Assembly: GCA_002421865.1 (NCBI GenBank)
Contig: DISE01000014.1
Span: 1-18,215, forward strand
Reading direction: 5' to 3'
From: Castellaniella sp. UBA6218
Lineage (GTDB): Bacteria > Pseudomonadota > Gammaproteobacteria > Burkholderiales > Burkholderiaceae_B
DNA: 18,215 bases
In this document: in pieces, positions 1 to 8,148 of the stretch
How the letters are laid out: each line of letters opens with the position of its first letter
Numbering within the stretch: the stretch's first letter is position 1
Notes under the pieces: model-generated
Databases searched by the model: none
Seen by the model: the letters and a program-made list of their open reading frames with translations, nothing else
What the model was told of the DNA's origin: nothing
Program-made: the position numbers and the translations under genes

Positions 1-751
1 AGTACTTCATGATCCAGGCCGGCACCAGCAGGACAGGTTCCGGGCGCACGGTCGCGGTCGTGGGGGCGTACTGGATCAGCTCGATCAGCCGGTTGCGCAG
101 CACCACCTTGCCCGGGGTGGCCGCCACGTCCCGCCCGACACGGAATGCGTCCGCACCGGCGACCGGCATTCCGGCCTGGTGACGGACGATGTCCTCCAGC
201 AGGTAACCGCCCCCCCGCAGCAGGTTCATGCCGCGTTGCCCGACCGTGCGGTCGAGGGCGACCGGGTTCGTCCAGAGCTGGTTGCCGGGCGACATCATGT
301 CCAGCCACTGGCGTGCCCAGAACGAGACCTGCCGCACGTGGTGCGGGTCGACGCCGTGCAGGTCGGTCGTGGCTTCCTCCCACCAGGCCTGTGTCAGCAG
401 AAAGCCCTGATGCAACAGGTTGAAAGGCCAGCGGCACCAGGCGGGGTCGCTGAATCGGCGGTCGGTTTCCGGCGGTGTGATGCAGACCCGCGAGGGCCCC
501 CCGGACGCCTGCAGGCAATCGTGCAGATAGTGCGCCAGATCGATCTGGTGACTGACGGCCAGGCGCAGCAGTTCGGCCTGCTTGCCGGGCGAGGCCGTCA
601 GGTGCGTGGCCCAGTCCAGCCACGCCAGGTTGAGCGAGGCGGGCGATAGCGACGCGAACGCGCGCGCCTGGCTGGCGTGGAAATACTGATCGGTGGCCCG
701 GGCGGCGGCCCGGGCGTCGATGTCGCTGCGGCGGTTCGAGGATGGTGACAT
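1..751 (-). CDS. phaC: PHA synthase homologue (PhaC family), N-terminal 250 residues, cut by window edge
   Basis: The minus strand reads open from ATG at 751 to the window edge, giving 250 residues with no stop. A strong ribosome binding site (AAGGGGG) lies just upstream of the ATG. The visible part matches the PhaC N-terminal domain: a helical region, then a stretch near residues 205-250 containing GRDVAATPGKVV, ELIQYAPTT and VLLVPAWIMKYY. The same landmarks occur in the complete PhaC at 8149-9771 (MTPGAVIYENAL, QIIQYRPQT, MVPPCINKYY). The alpha/beta-hydrolase half with the catalytic Cys-Asp-His lies outside the window, so activity cannot be judged. The protein differs clearly from the second PhaC, so this is a paralogue rather than a recent duplicate. 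It lies 124 bases downstream of tex on the same strand. Family members polymerise hydroxyacyl-CoA into polyhydroxyalkanoate at the granule surface. Confidence 0.85.
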   Translation of the reverse strand, partial: MSPSSNRRSDIDARAAARATDQYFHASQARAFASLSPASLNLAWLDWATHLTASPGKQAELLRLAVSHQIDLAHYLHDCLQASGGPSRVCITPPETDRRFSDPAWCRWPFNLLHQGFLLTQAWWEEATTDLHGVDPHHVRQVSFWARQWLDMMSPGNQLWTNPVALDRTVGQRGMNLLRGGGYLLEDIVRHQAGMPVAGADAFRVGRDVAATPGKVVLRNRLIELIQYAPTTATVRPEPVLLVPAWIMKY

Positions 752-875
752 AACGTCCCCCTTATCGACTTTTTAGCCGATAGATCCCCAGTCTAACCTG
801 ATGGAGATCAAGGGCGCGGTGTTCCAGGTGCCTATGCGGCGCATGCCGCCGCCCCATTCCCCCGAGGCCGGAGGC

Positions 876-3236
876 TCAGGGCTTGCGCAGCCGCGCGAAG
901 GCCTCGGCCATGGCGCCCTGGGGAGCGGCGGCCCGGTCGGGATGTCCGCCGCGTTGGCCGGCACGGCCGCCTGAGCGGCCCGCGCCGCTCGCGCCGGCCG
1001 AGGCGCGAGGTTCCGGATCATCCTTGCGCATGCTCAGGGCGATGCGCTTGCGCGCCACGTCCACTTCCAGCACGCGCACCTGCACCGTCTGGCCCACGCG
1101 CACCACATCGCGCGGATCCTTGATGAACCTGTCGGCCAGGGCGGATACGTGCACCAGGCCGTCCTGGTGCACACCGATGTCCACGAAGGCGCCGAAGTTG
1201 GCGACGTTGCTGACTACGCCCTCCAGGACCATGCCGGGCGCCAGATCCTTGATGTCCTGGATGCCTTCCTTGAATTTCGCCGTCTTGAATTCGGGGCGGG
1301 GGTCCCGGCCCGGTTTTTCCAGTTCGGCGAAGATATCGCGCACCGTGGGCAGGCCGAAGCGCTCGTCGGTGAAGTCCGCCGGGGACAGGCCTTTCAGGGA
1401 ATCCGCATGGCCCATCACCGCCTCGGCGGGCCGGTCGATTTTCCGCAGGATCCGCTCGACCACGGGATAGGCCTCGGGGTGCACGGCCGAGGCGTCCAGG
1501 GGGTTGTCGGACCCCGGGACGCGCAGGAAGCCGGCCGCCTGCTCGAAGGCCTTGTCGCCGAAGCGCGGCACGTCGCGCAGCGCCTTGCGATTGCGGAAGG
1601 CGCCGTGGGCCTCGCGCCATTGCACGATATTGCGCGCCAGGGACTGGTTCAGTCCGGACACGCGCGTCAACAGAGGCGCCGAGGCCGTGTTCACATCCAC
1701 GCCGACGGCATTGACGCAGTCCTCGACCACGGCGTCCAGGGAACGCGCCAGCTCGCGCTGATTGACGTCGTGCTGGTACTGGCCCACGCCGATCGCCTTG
1801 GGCTCGATCTTCACCAGTTCCGCCAGCGGATCCTGCAGGCGGCGGGCGATGGAGACCGCGCCGCGCAGGCTGACGTCCAGCTCGGGGAATTCCTGGGCAG
1901 CCATTTCGGAGGCCGAATAGACCGAAGCGCCGGCCTCGGACACGACGACGCGTTCGAAGGCCAGTTCCGGGTGGCGCTCGCTCAGCGTGGCGGCCAGGCG
2001 CTCGGTCTCGCGCGAGGCGGTGCCGTTGCCGATGGCCACCAGATCGATCTTGTGACGCGCGATCAATGCGGCCAGAGTCCGCAGGCTGCCTTCCACGTCG
2101 CGGCGCGGCTCGAAAGGGTAGATGGTGGCGGTTTCCAGCAGCTTGCCGGTGGCGTCGATGGCGGCGACCTTGACCCCCGTGCGGATGCCGGGATCCAGAC
2201 CCAGAACGGCCTTCGGGCCCGCAGGGGCGGCCAGCAGCAGGTCCTTCAGGTTTGCGGCGAACACGCGGATGGCTTCGGCTTCGGCCGTTTCCCGCAACCG
2301 CCCGATCAGTTCGGTCTCGAAGCCTGTCAGCAGCTTGACCCGCCAGGTCCAGCGGCAGACTTCGGCCAGCCAGTGCTGGCGGGGCGTGGCGTGGGCATCG
2401 AAACGGGCGTCCACGCCCAGGATGCCGGCGATGCGCGCCACGAAGGGGTGCGGTGTTTCGGCCTCGCGCGCGGGATCCAGCCCCAGGCGCAGGTCAAGGA
2501 CGCCTTGCTGTCGGCCGCGCAGCAGCGCCAGGATGCGGTGCGAGGGCAGGGTGCGCAGGGCCTCGCTGAAGTCGAACCAGTCGCGGAAGTTCGCGCCTTC
2601 GGTTTCCTTGCCTTCGACGACCTGGGCGGTGATCCGGCCGGTGTTCCAGAGTTCCGTGCGCAGCGTGTCCAGCAGCGCGGCGTCTTCCGCGAAGCGTTCG
2701 GCCAGGATGTCGCGCGCGCCGTTCAGGGCCGCGCGCGCGTCCTCGAAGCCGGCCTCGGCGTTCAGGTAGGCGGCCGCCAGAACTTCAGGATCGGCCGAGG
2801 CATCGGTCAGCAGGGCGTCGGCCAGGGGTTCCAGACCCGCCTCGCGGGCGATCTGGGCGCGCGTGCGCCGCTTCGGCTTATAGGGCGCGTACAGGTCCTC
2901 CAGTCGCTGCTTGCTGTCGGCTTCCAGGATCCGCGCCCGCAGGGCGTCGTCGAGTTTGCCCTGTCCGGCGATCGAGTCCAGGATCGCCACGCGACGGCCT
3001 TCCAGTTCGCGGATGTAGAGCAGACGCACTTCCAGCTGGCGCAGCACCGTGTCGTCCAGTCCGCCGGTGGCTTCCTTGCGGTAGCGGGCGATGAAAGGCA
3101 CCGTGGCGCCGGAGTCCAGCAGGTCCACCGCCGCCGCGACCTGGGCGGGACGGGCGTCGAGTTCCGCCGTCAGCAGCCGCAGGACGCGGGCGGGATCGAC
3201 GGCATGGGTCTGAGAGTCGGGGCTGGTCATGGTCAT
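876..3236 (-). CDS. tex: Tex, S1-domain RNA-binding transcription accessory protein
   Basis: 786 residues, close to the usual Tex length of about 770-790. Domains in order: Tex N-terminal region (about 15-200, with TVPFIARYRKEATGGLDDT), YqgF/RNase H-like fold (about 342-470, beginning VLGLDPGIRTGVKVA), the conserved GVGQYQHDVNQ segment (484-493), helix-hairpin-helix repeats (about 500-575) and an S1 RNA-binding domain (about 667-736, with FGAFVDIGVHQDGLVHVSAL). The C-terminal 45 residues are Gly/Ala/Arg rich and probably disordered. Tex is a cytoplasmic nucleic-acid-binding protein linked to transcription, and to toxin gene expression in Bordetella. The frame stays open to 3599, but homology starts at about residue 15 of this model. 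The tandem ATGs at 3236 and 3230 fit best and neither has a clear ribosome binding site; an ATG at 3269 is also possible. It is divergent from the helicase gene. Confidence 0.95.
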   Translation of the reverse strand: MTMTSPDSQTHAVDPARVLRLLTAELDARPAQVAAAVDLLDSGATVPFIARYRKEATGGLDDTVLRQLEVRLLYIRELEGRRVAILDSIAGQGKLDDALRARILEADSKQRLEDLYAPYKPKRRTRAQIAREAGLEPLADALLTDASADPEVLAAAYLNAEAGFEDARAALNGARDILAERFAEDAALLDTLRTELWNTGRITAQVVEGKETEGANFRDWFDFSEALRTLPSHRILALLRGRQQGVLDLRLGLDPAREAETPHPFVARIAGILGVDARFDAHATPRQHWLAEVCRWTWRVKLLTGFETELIGRLRETAEAEAIRVFAANLKDLLLAAPAGPKAVLGLDPGIRTGVKVAAIDATGKLLETATIYPFEPRRDVEGSLRTLAALIARHKIDLVAIGNGTASRETERLAATLSERHPELAFERVVVSEAGASVYSASEMAAQEFPELDVSLRGAVSIARRLQDPLAELVKIEPKAIGVGQYQHDVNQRELARSLDAVVEDCVNAVGVDVNTASAPLLTRVSGLNQSLARNIVQWREAHGAFRNRKALRDVPRFGDKAFEQAAGFLRVPGSDNPLDASAVHPEAYPVVERILRKIDRPAEAVMGHADSLKGLSPADFTDERFGLPTVRDIFAELEKPGRDPRPEFKTAKFKEGIQDIKDLAPGMVLEGVVSNVANFGAFVDIGVHQDGLVHVSALADRFIKDPRDVVRVGQTVQVRVLEVDVARKRIALSMRKDDPEPRASAGASGAGRSGGRAGQRGGHPDRAAAPQGAMAEAFARLRKP

Positions 3237-3350
3237 GGATGTCACGCAATACCGGTACAAGCGGCGCATTTTGCCATACCCGTCCCGCCACGCCGCGAGG
3301 CCTGGCGTATCATCCGGGGATCGATCCGCCTCCACGCCGCGTCCCGCATC

Positions 3351-5351
3351 ATGTTTTCCGACGATCTCGCCGCACTTTTCGGCCCCGACGGCCCGCTGGC
3401 CAGCCAGTTGCCGGGCTACGTACCGCGCGCGGCCCAGCTCGAACTGTCGGAGGCCATCCGCGCCACGCTGGACAGCGGCGGTGTGCTGATCGCCGAGGCC
3501 GGTACGGGCACCGGCAAGACCTGGGCCTATCTGGCGCCCGCCTTTCTCTCGGGCGGCAAGGTGCTGGTCTCCACCGGCACCCGGACGCTGCAGGACCAAT
3601 TATTTCGCCGCGACATTCCGCGCCTGCGCGCCGCGCTGGCCTTGCCCGTGGACGTGGCGCTGCTCAAGGGGCGCGGCAACTACGTTTGCCACTACCACCT
3701 GGAACGCCTGGAACAGGACGAGCGTGGCCTCAAATCGCGCGACGAAATGGCCCAGTTGCGCGCCATCCGCCGCTTCACGCGGGAAAGCGACAGCGGCGAC
3801 CGCGCGGACCTGCCCGAGGTGCCGGAGACCGCCGACATCTGGAACCGGGTCACTTCGACCCGCGAGAACTGCCTGGGCCAGGACTGTCCTTTCGTGCGCG
3901 ACTGTTTCTTGCTGAAAGCGCGCCGCCACGCCCAGGACGCCGACGTGGTGGTGGTCAACCACGCCCTGTTCATGGCCGATCTGGCGTTGCGGGAAGAGGG
4001 CATCACCGATCTGTTGCCGGAGACGCAAATGGTGGTGTTCGACGAGGCGCACCAGCTGCCCGACACCGCCACCCGCTTTCTGGGGCAGAGTCTGTCGTTG
4101 CACCAGGTGCTGGATTGCGCCCGCCAGGCCGAGGCGGCGGGGCTGGCCCATGCGCGCGAGGCCGTCCGCTGGAGCGAGCTGTGCCAGGCGCTGGATGCGG
4201 CGGCACGCGATCTGCGCCTGACAAGCGCCCCCGTGGGGCGTCTGCCGGGCGGCCGGGCGACCTTCGAGCAGATTCCCGAGGCCGACGCTTTCGATCAGTC
4301 GCTGGACCGCCTGGCGCAGGCGCTGGACGGATTGGCCGAATCCCTGGGTACCCAGGAGGAGCGCCACCCGGATCTGGCCGCCGCCGCCCGCGCGGCGCGC
4401 ACGTTGCGCGCCCGGCTCTGGCAATGGGCGCATCCCGCCAGAGGGGAACCCGAGGCCGGGGGCGATGCCGCCGTGCGCTGGATAGAGCACAGTGCGCATT
4501 CCGTGCGGCTGCAGCGGGCGCCCTTGTCGGTGGCGCGGATCTTTTCGGGCTTCCGGCGGCCGGGCCAATCCTGGGTGCTGGCGTCGGCCACCTTGTCGGT
4601 GCGCGGCGATTTCCAGCATTTCCAGCGCCAGTTGGGATTGGGGGGCGCCGAGACACGCAGCTGGGCCTCGCCCTTCGATTATCCGGCCCAGGGGCTGCTG
4701 TATGTGCCCAAGGCGCTGCCATGGCCGAGCGACCCGGGCTTCACGGACGCATTCGCGCAGGCCCTGCTGCCGTTGGTGGATGCCTGCGCGGGCGGGGTAC
4801 TGGTGCTGTGCACCACCTTGCGCGCGGTCGACCGGGTGGCCGATGTCCTGCTGCGCGGCATGCTGGCTTCGGACCGGCCGGTGATGCGCCAGGGCGAAGC
4901 CTCGCGCGGCGTGCTGCTGGATCGCTTCCGCGCGGCCGGCAATGCGGTGCTGGTGGGCAGCACCAGTTTCTGGGAAGGCATCGATGTGCCGGGAGACGCG
5001 CTGACCCTGGTGGCGATCGACAAACTGCCGTTTGCGCCGCCCGACGATCCGGTGCTGGAGGCGCGTCTGAACGCCTGCCGGGCCGAAGGCGGCAACCCTT
5101 TCATGGAATACCAGCTGCCTCAGGCGGCGCTGCTGCTCAAGCAGGGCGCGGGGCGTCTGATCCGGTCGGAGACCGACTGGGGCGTGCTGGTGGTGGGTGA
5201 CGGGCGCCTGGTGGACAAACCCTATGGGCGGCTGCTGTGGCAGGGCCTGCCGCCTTTCGCCCGGACCCGGGATGCCTCTGTGGCGCTGGATTTTCTGGGC
5301 AATCCGCCCGGCGGGCGGGCACCGGCCCCCGAGAGCGCCGCCGAAGCCTGA
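3351..5351 (+). CDS. ATP-dependent DNA helicase, DinG/YoaA type (XPD-like, Fe-S)
   Basis: 666 residues, a superfamily 2 helicase of the DinG/YoaA/XPD group that unwinds DNA 5' to 3' in repair. Walker A is AGTGTGKT at 50-57. Four cysteines (C113, C174, C179, C185) have the spacing expected of the 4Fe-4S cluster domain. The Walker B/DEAH box is VVFDEAH (228-234). Later motifs include LASATLSVRGDF, GSTSFWEGIDVPGDAL and QGAGRLIRSETDWG (motif VI, with its arginines). The length of about 640-670 and lack of an exonuclease domain fit YoaA better than the longer E. coli DinG. The frame is open upstream from 1149 as antisense to tex, so the start is set at ATG 3351, where helicase homology begins; the ATG lacks a strong ribosome binding site. 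It converges on bamD with 27 bases between stops. Confidence 0.93.
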   Translation: MFSDDLAALFGPDGPLASQLPGYVPRAAQLELSEAIRATLDSGGVLIAEAGTGTGKTWAYLAPAFLSGGKVLVSTGTRTLQDQLFRRDIPRLRAALALPVDVALLKGRGNYVCHYHLERLEQDERGLKSRDEMAQLRAIRRFTRESDSGDRADLPEVPETADIWNRVTSTRENCLGQDCPFVRDCFLLKARRHAQDADVVVVNHALFMADLALREEGITDLLPETQMVVFDEAHQLPDTATRFLGQSLSLHQVLDCARQAEAAGLAHAREAVRWSELCQALDAAARDLRLTSAPVGRLPGGRATFEQIPEADAFDQSLDRLAQALDGLAESLGTQEERHPDLAAAARAARTLRARLWQWAHPARGEPEAGGDAAVRWIEHSAHSVRLQRAPLSVARIFSGFRRPGQSWVLASATLSVRGDFQHFQRQLGLGGAETRSWASPFDYPAQGLLYVPKALPWPSDPGFTDAFAQALLPLVDACAGGVLVLCTTLRAVDRVADVLLRGMLASDRPVMRQGEASRGVLLDRFRAAGNAVLVGSTSFWEGIDVPGDALTLVAIDKLPFAPPDDPVLEARLNACRAEGGNPFMEYQLPQAALLLKQGAGRLIRSETDWGVLVVGDGRLVDKPYGRLLWQGLPPFARTRDASVALDFLGNPPGGRAPAPESAAEA

Positions 5352-5378
5352 CTGGCGCGAACGGGGCCGGGAACGGCT

Positions 5379-6218
5379 CTAGAACCAGTTGATGGGGTTC
5401 CAGCGGTTGACGGGCTCGTCGAGGCCCTGTTTGTAGTACTTGCTGTCCGGGAAGTTCTTGTCGAGCACGCGCTTGGCGTCGTCGCGCAATTCCGGCAGGT
5501 TCAGCTTGTCGTAGCTGAGCATCATCAGGTAGAGGGCCTTTTCCGCGATGGGCACGCCTTCGAAGTCGGTGACCACGGTCTGGGCGCGGTTGGCCGCCGC
5601 CACATAGGCGCCGCGCTCATAGTAGTACTGGGCGATGTGGACTTCGTTTTCAGCGATGGTGTTGACCAGCCAGGCGACGCGCTTGCGGGCGTCGGGTGTG
5701 TAGCGGCTGTCGGGGTAGCGTTTGATCAGCTCGTTGAAGGCTTCATAGGACTCGCGCAGGCCCTTGGGATCGCGTTCGCTTGGGTCCTGGCGCGTGAAGT
5801 TGGACAGGATGGCGCTGGGCGGCGTGAAAGTGATCATTCCCTTCAGGTACAGCATGTAGTCCGTGCCGGGATGGTTCGGGTATTGCTGCATGAAACGGTC
5901 GATCGCGGCACGGGCCTGTTCGGGTTCCTCGTCTTTCCAGTTGACGTAGGCCTGGTCGATCAGGGCCTGCTGCGCGTAGATGCCGAAGGGATAGCGGGCT
6001 TCCAGGGCTTCGAGATTCTTGCGGGCGTCGGACCAGTTGCCCGAGCTGATGTCGGACTTGGCCTGGCTGTAGAGACGCTCCGCGCTCCAGCCGGCGGTCG
6101 GATCGATATTGCCCTTGGTCGAGCTGCAGCCCGCCGCCAGGGCCATGCACAGACAAACCAGGATCAGCCTGATACGGGTTGGCAGGGCTTTCAGTAAAAC
6201 GAGGGCATGCGCGGCCAC
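5379..6218 (-). CDS. bamD: BamD, outer-membrane protein assembly lipoprotein
   Basis: 279 residues. The N-terminus carries a lipoprotein signal: a basic start, a hydrophobic stretch (about 17-29) and lipobox LAAGC with lipidated Cys31. The rest is a chain of TPR-like helix pairs, with AERLYSQAKSDISSGNW, EARYPFGIYAQQALIDQAY and FDRFMQQYPNHPG-like patterns (here IDRFMQQYPNHPG), ending PINWF. This matches BamD (ComL), the essential partner of BamA that folds beta-barrel proteins into the outer membrane. E. coli BamD is about 245 residues. The start is GTG at 6218, supported by AAGGA about 7 bases upstream; the ATG at 6208 is out of frame. A TATAAT on the minus strand at 6256-6261 is a plausible -10. 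The gene is divergent from rluD. Confidence 0.95.
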   Translation of the reverse strand: MAAHALVLLKALPTRIRLILVCLCMALAAGCSSTKGNIDPTAGWSAERLYSQAKSDISSGNWSDARKNLEALEARYPFGIYAQQALIDQAYVNWKDEEPEQARAAIDRFMQQYPNHPGTDYMLYLKGMITFTPPSAILSNFTRQDPSERDPKGLRESYEAFNELIKRYPDSRYTPDARKRVAWLVNTIAENEVHIAQYYYERGAYVAAANRAQTVVTDFEGVPIAEKALYLMMLSYDKLNLPELRDDAKRVLDKNFPDSKYYKQGLDEPVNRWNPINWF

Positions 6219-6255
6219 GGAGCGTCCTTGGTCAAGGTGTTAGCATTGTCGGCAG

Positions 6256-6265
6256 ATTATATGAT
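6256..6265. promoter_or_regulatory. Overlapping divergent -10 elements between bamD and rluD
   Basis: The ten bases ATTATATGAT contain a perfect TATAAT on the minus strand (6256-6261), reading toward bamD, and TATGAT on the plus strand (6260-6265), reading toward rluD. The gap between the two starts is only 55 bases, so both promoters must sit here or inside the genes. I see no good -35 for either at standard spacing, so the assignment is tentative. Confidence 0.4.
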
Positions 6266-6273
6266 TTGTCGCC

Positions 6274-7251
6274 ATGCCGTACACGGATATCGCCACCGAA
6301 GACACCGGGCCCGACGCGCCCGACGTGTTCCGCCTGCCGCCCGACGTCCTTCCGGACCGGCTGGACAAGACGCTCGCCCGCCTGATGCCGCGGCATTCGC
6401 GCAGCCGCCTGCAGTCATGGATCGAGGACGGTCACGTCGAGGTCGATGGCGCCGTGGGCAGGGTGCGGACCCGGGTGGGACCCGGAGCCCTCATCCGTGT
6501 CTGGCCCCAGCAGGCGCCCGAGGATCTGGCTTTTGTCCCCGAGGACATCGATTTCCGTGTGGTGGCCGACGCGCCGGAATGGATCGTGGTGGACAAGCCC
6601 GCCGGCCTGGTGACGCATCCGGGCGCGGGCAACTGGCACGGCACGCTGCTCAACGGCCTGCTGTTCCGCTACCCGGAGCTGGCGCGCGTCGCCCGGGCCG
6701 GCATCGTCCACCGGCTGGACAAGGACACTTCGGGGCTGCTGGTCGTGGCCCGCACGGAAACCGCCCAGACGCAACTGGTGCGCCAGCTCCAGGCGCGCAC
6801 GGTCCGGCGTGAATACTGCGCGCTGGTGCATGGCGCGCTGTCGGGGCGGGGGACGGTGGACGCGCCGATCGGCCGCGACCCCCGGGTGCCGGTCCGCATG
6901 AGTTCCGACCGCCCGGTAGCGCCCAAGCCCGCTGTGACGCATTATGAATCCCTGGGCATCGGGCGCAGCGGCGACGTCGTCGTTTCCCGGGTGCTGTGCC
7001 GCCTGGAAACCGGCCGCACGCACCAGATCCGCGTCCACATGTCCCGTTTGCGGCACCCCTTGCTGGGCGACACGCTTTACGGGGGGCGCCACGAGGCCGG
7101 CGCCGGGCGCCAGATGCTGCATGCGCGCGCCCTGGGTTTCGACGACCCCGCCAGCGGTCGGCCGTGCGCCTTCACGGCGGAACCGCCGGACGATTTCCGA
7201 CGCGTACTCGACGGCATTCTCTGGGAAGGCGATGGCCACGACGGTGTTTGA
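6274..7251 (+). CDS. rluD: RluD, 23S rRNA pseudouridine synthase
   Basis: 325 residues, an RluA-family pseudouridine synthase of RluD type, which modifies the helix 69 uridines (1911, 1915, 1917 in E. coli) of 23S rRNA. An S4 RNA-binding domain spans about 27-80 (RLDKTLARLMPRHSRSRLQSWI). The catalytic motif is HRLDKDTSGLLVVA (146-159), with catalytic Asp149. Further family motifs are IVVDKPAGLVTHPG (104-117) and ETGRTHQIRVHMSRLRHPLLGD. Length matches E. coli RluD (326). The start ATG has no ribosome binding site and lies only 8 bases after a possible -10, so the message may be leaderless or nearly so. The 3' end overlaps pgeF by 20 bases, implying cotranscription. The bamD-rluD neighbourhood is usual in proteobacteria. 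Confidence 0.95.
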   Translation: MPYTDIATEDTGPDAPDVFRLPPDVLPDRLDKTLARLMPRHSRSRLQSWIEDGHVEVDGAVGRVRTRVGPGALIRVWPQQAPEDLAFVPEDIDFRVVADAPEWIVVDKPAGLVTHPGAGNWHGTLLNGLLFRYPELARVARAGIVHRLDKDTSGLLVVARTETAQTQLVRQLQARTVRREYCALVHGALSGRGTVDAPIGRDPRVPVRMSSDRPVAPKPAVTHYESLGIGRSGDVVVSRVLCRLETGRTHQIRVHMSRLRHPLLGDTLYGGRHEAGAGRQMLHARALGFDDPASGRPCAFTAEPPDDFRRVLDGILWEGDGHDGV

Positions 7252-8050
7252 ACCGGCTCCCGGCCTGCAGGGGGTGAGTGGATCGCCCTGGACCGGCGTG
7301 CGCTATTTCTCGACCTGGCGCGTCGGCGGCGTCAGCCGGGCGCCGCGCGACAGCCTGAATCTGGGCGGGCACGTCGGGGACGACCCGGCGGCCGTCCGGG
7401 AAAACCGGTTGCGGCTGCGGCGCGCACTGCCGGACGAGCCGCTCTGGCTCGAACAGGTGCACGGCACGGATGTGTTCGAGGGCGATGCCGAGTCAGGCGG
7501 ATCCCGGCGGCATGCGGGCCTGGAATCGGGCATGAACGCCCCTTGCGCGGACGCGGCCGTGACGACCCTGCGCGGACGTCCCCTGGCGATCATGACCGCC
7601 GATTGCCTGCCGGTCGTGCTGGCCGACGAGGCAGGCACCGTGCTGGGTGTTGCCCATGCCGGCTGGCGCGGGCTGGCGGCCGGCGTGCTGGAAAAAACGC
7701 TGGGCGCCATGCGCCGGCGCGCGCCGGCCGCCCGCGGCTGGCGCGCCTGGATCGGCCCGGGCATCGGGCCCGGGGCCTTCCAGGTCGGGCCGGACGTACG
7801 CGAGGCGTTCATCGGCCCGGGAGGCGACCCGGCGTGGGCCGCGTTTTTCTCGGCCGAGCCTGATGGCACGCACTGGCGCGCGGATCTGGCGGGCCTGGCG
7901 CGCGCCCGGTTGCTGCAGGCCGGCGTGGATCGGGTGGAGTCCTGCGGGGAATGCACCTGGACGCGCGCGGACCGGTACTTTTCACATCGCCGCGATCCCG
8001 GATCCGGACGGCAGGCGACCCTGGCGTGGCTGACGCCTCCTTCAGGCTAG
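7232..8050 (+). CDS. pgeF: PgeF/YfiH laccase-domain protein (polyphenol oxidase family)
   Basis: 272 residues, a member of the YfiH/LACC1 multicopper-oxidase-like family. Members have been described as purine nucleoside-active enzymes and, in E. coli, as PgeF, which edits misincorporated L-serine in peptidoglycan precursors. Candidate metal ligands are His77 (EQVHGTD), Cys125 (TADCLPV) and His142 (AHAGWRG). Other family motifs are IGPGIGPGAFQVGPDV and the C-terminal CGECTW...RYFSHRRD. Between the VHG and ADAAVT motifs is a slightly long, glycine- and serine-rich loop (residues 84-105). The frame is open upstream, but ATG 7232 has GGGAAGG just before it and starts at the family N-terminus. It overlaps rluD by 20 bases, indicating translational coupling. 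Confidence 0.9.
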   Translation: MATTVFEPAPGLQGVSGSPWTGVRYFSTWRVGGVSRAPRDSLNLGGHVGDDPAAVRENRLRLRRALPDEPLWLEQVHGTDVFEGDAESGGSRRHAGLESGMNAPCADAAVTTLRGRPLAIMTADCLPVVLADEAGTVLGVAHAGWRGLAAGVLEKTLGAMRRRAPAARGWRAWIGPGIGPGAFQVGPDVREAFIGPGGDPAWAAFFSAEPDGTHWRADLAGLARARLLQAGVDRVESCGECTWTRADRYFSHRRDPGSGRQATLAWLTPPSG

Positions 8051-8063
8051 CGACTTACCCGAA

Positions 8064-8091
8064 TTGACGTGTTTTGGCAGAATGACAGAAT
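8064..8091 (+). promoter_or_regulatory. Probable sigma70 promoter of phaCBR
   Basis: TTGACG (8064-8069, five of six matches to TTGACA) is separated by 16 bases from CAGAAT (8086-8091, four of six matches to TATAAT). It lies in the 98-base gap between pgeF and phaC, leaving an untranslated leader of about 50 bases. It would drive phaC and probably phaB and phaR. I could not identify a PhaR operator by eye. Confidence 0.5.
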
Positions 8092-8148
8092 AGACAAACA
8101 AAAAGGTTCCGGGCTGTTTCGGGATCTGGCGGTACAAGGGATCGTGGA

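Noticed and set aside
179..649. Plus-strand frames in the first 650 bases
   Set aside because: They are opposite the partial PhaC-family gene, which reads open from 751 to the edge and carries family motifs.
1149..3350. Very long plus-strand open frame, continuous with the helicase gene, that would make a 1400-residue protein
   Set aside because: It is the antisense of tex, kept open by GC-rich codon bias. The product is low-complexity Gly/Gln/Val/His-rich and resembles nothing, whereas the minus-strand Tex protein is fully recognisable. Helicase homology starts at 3351.
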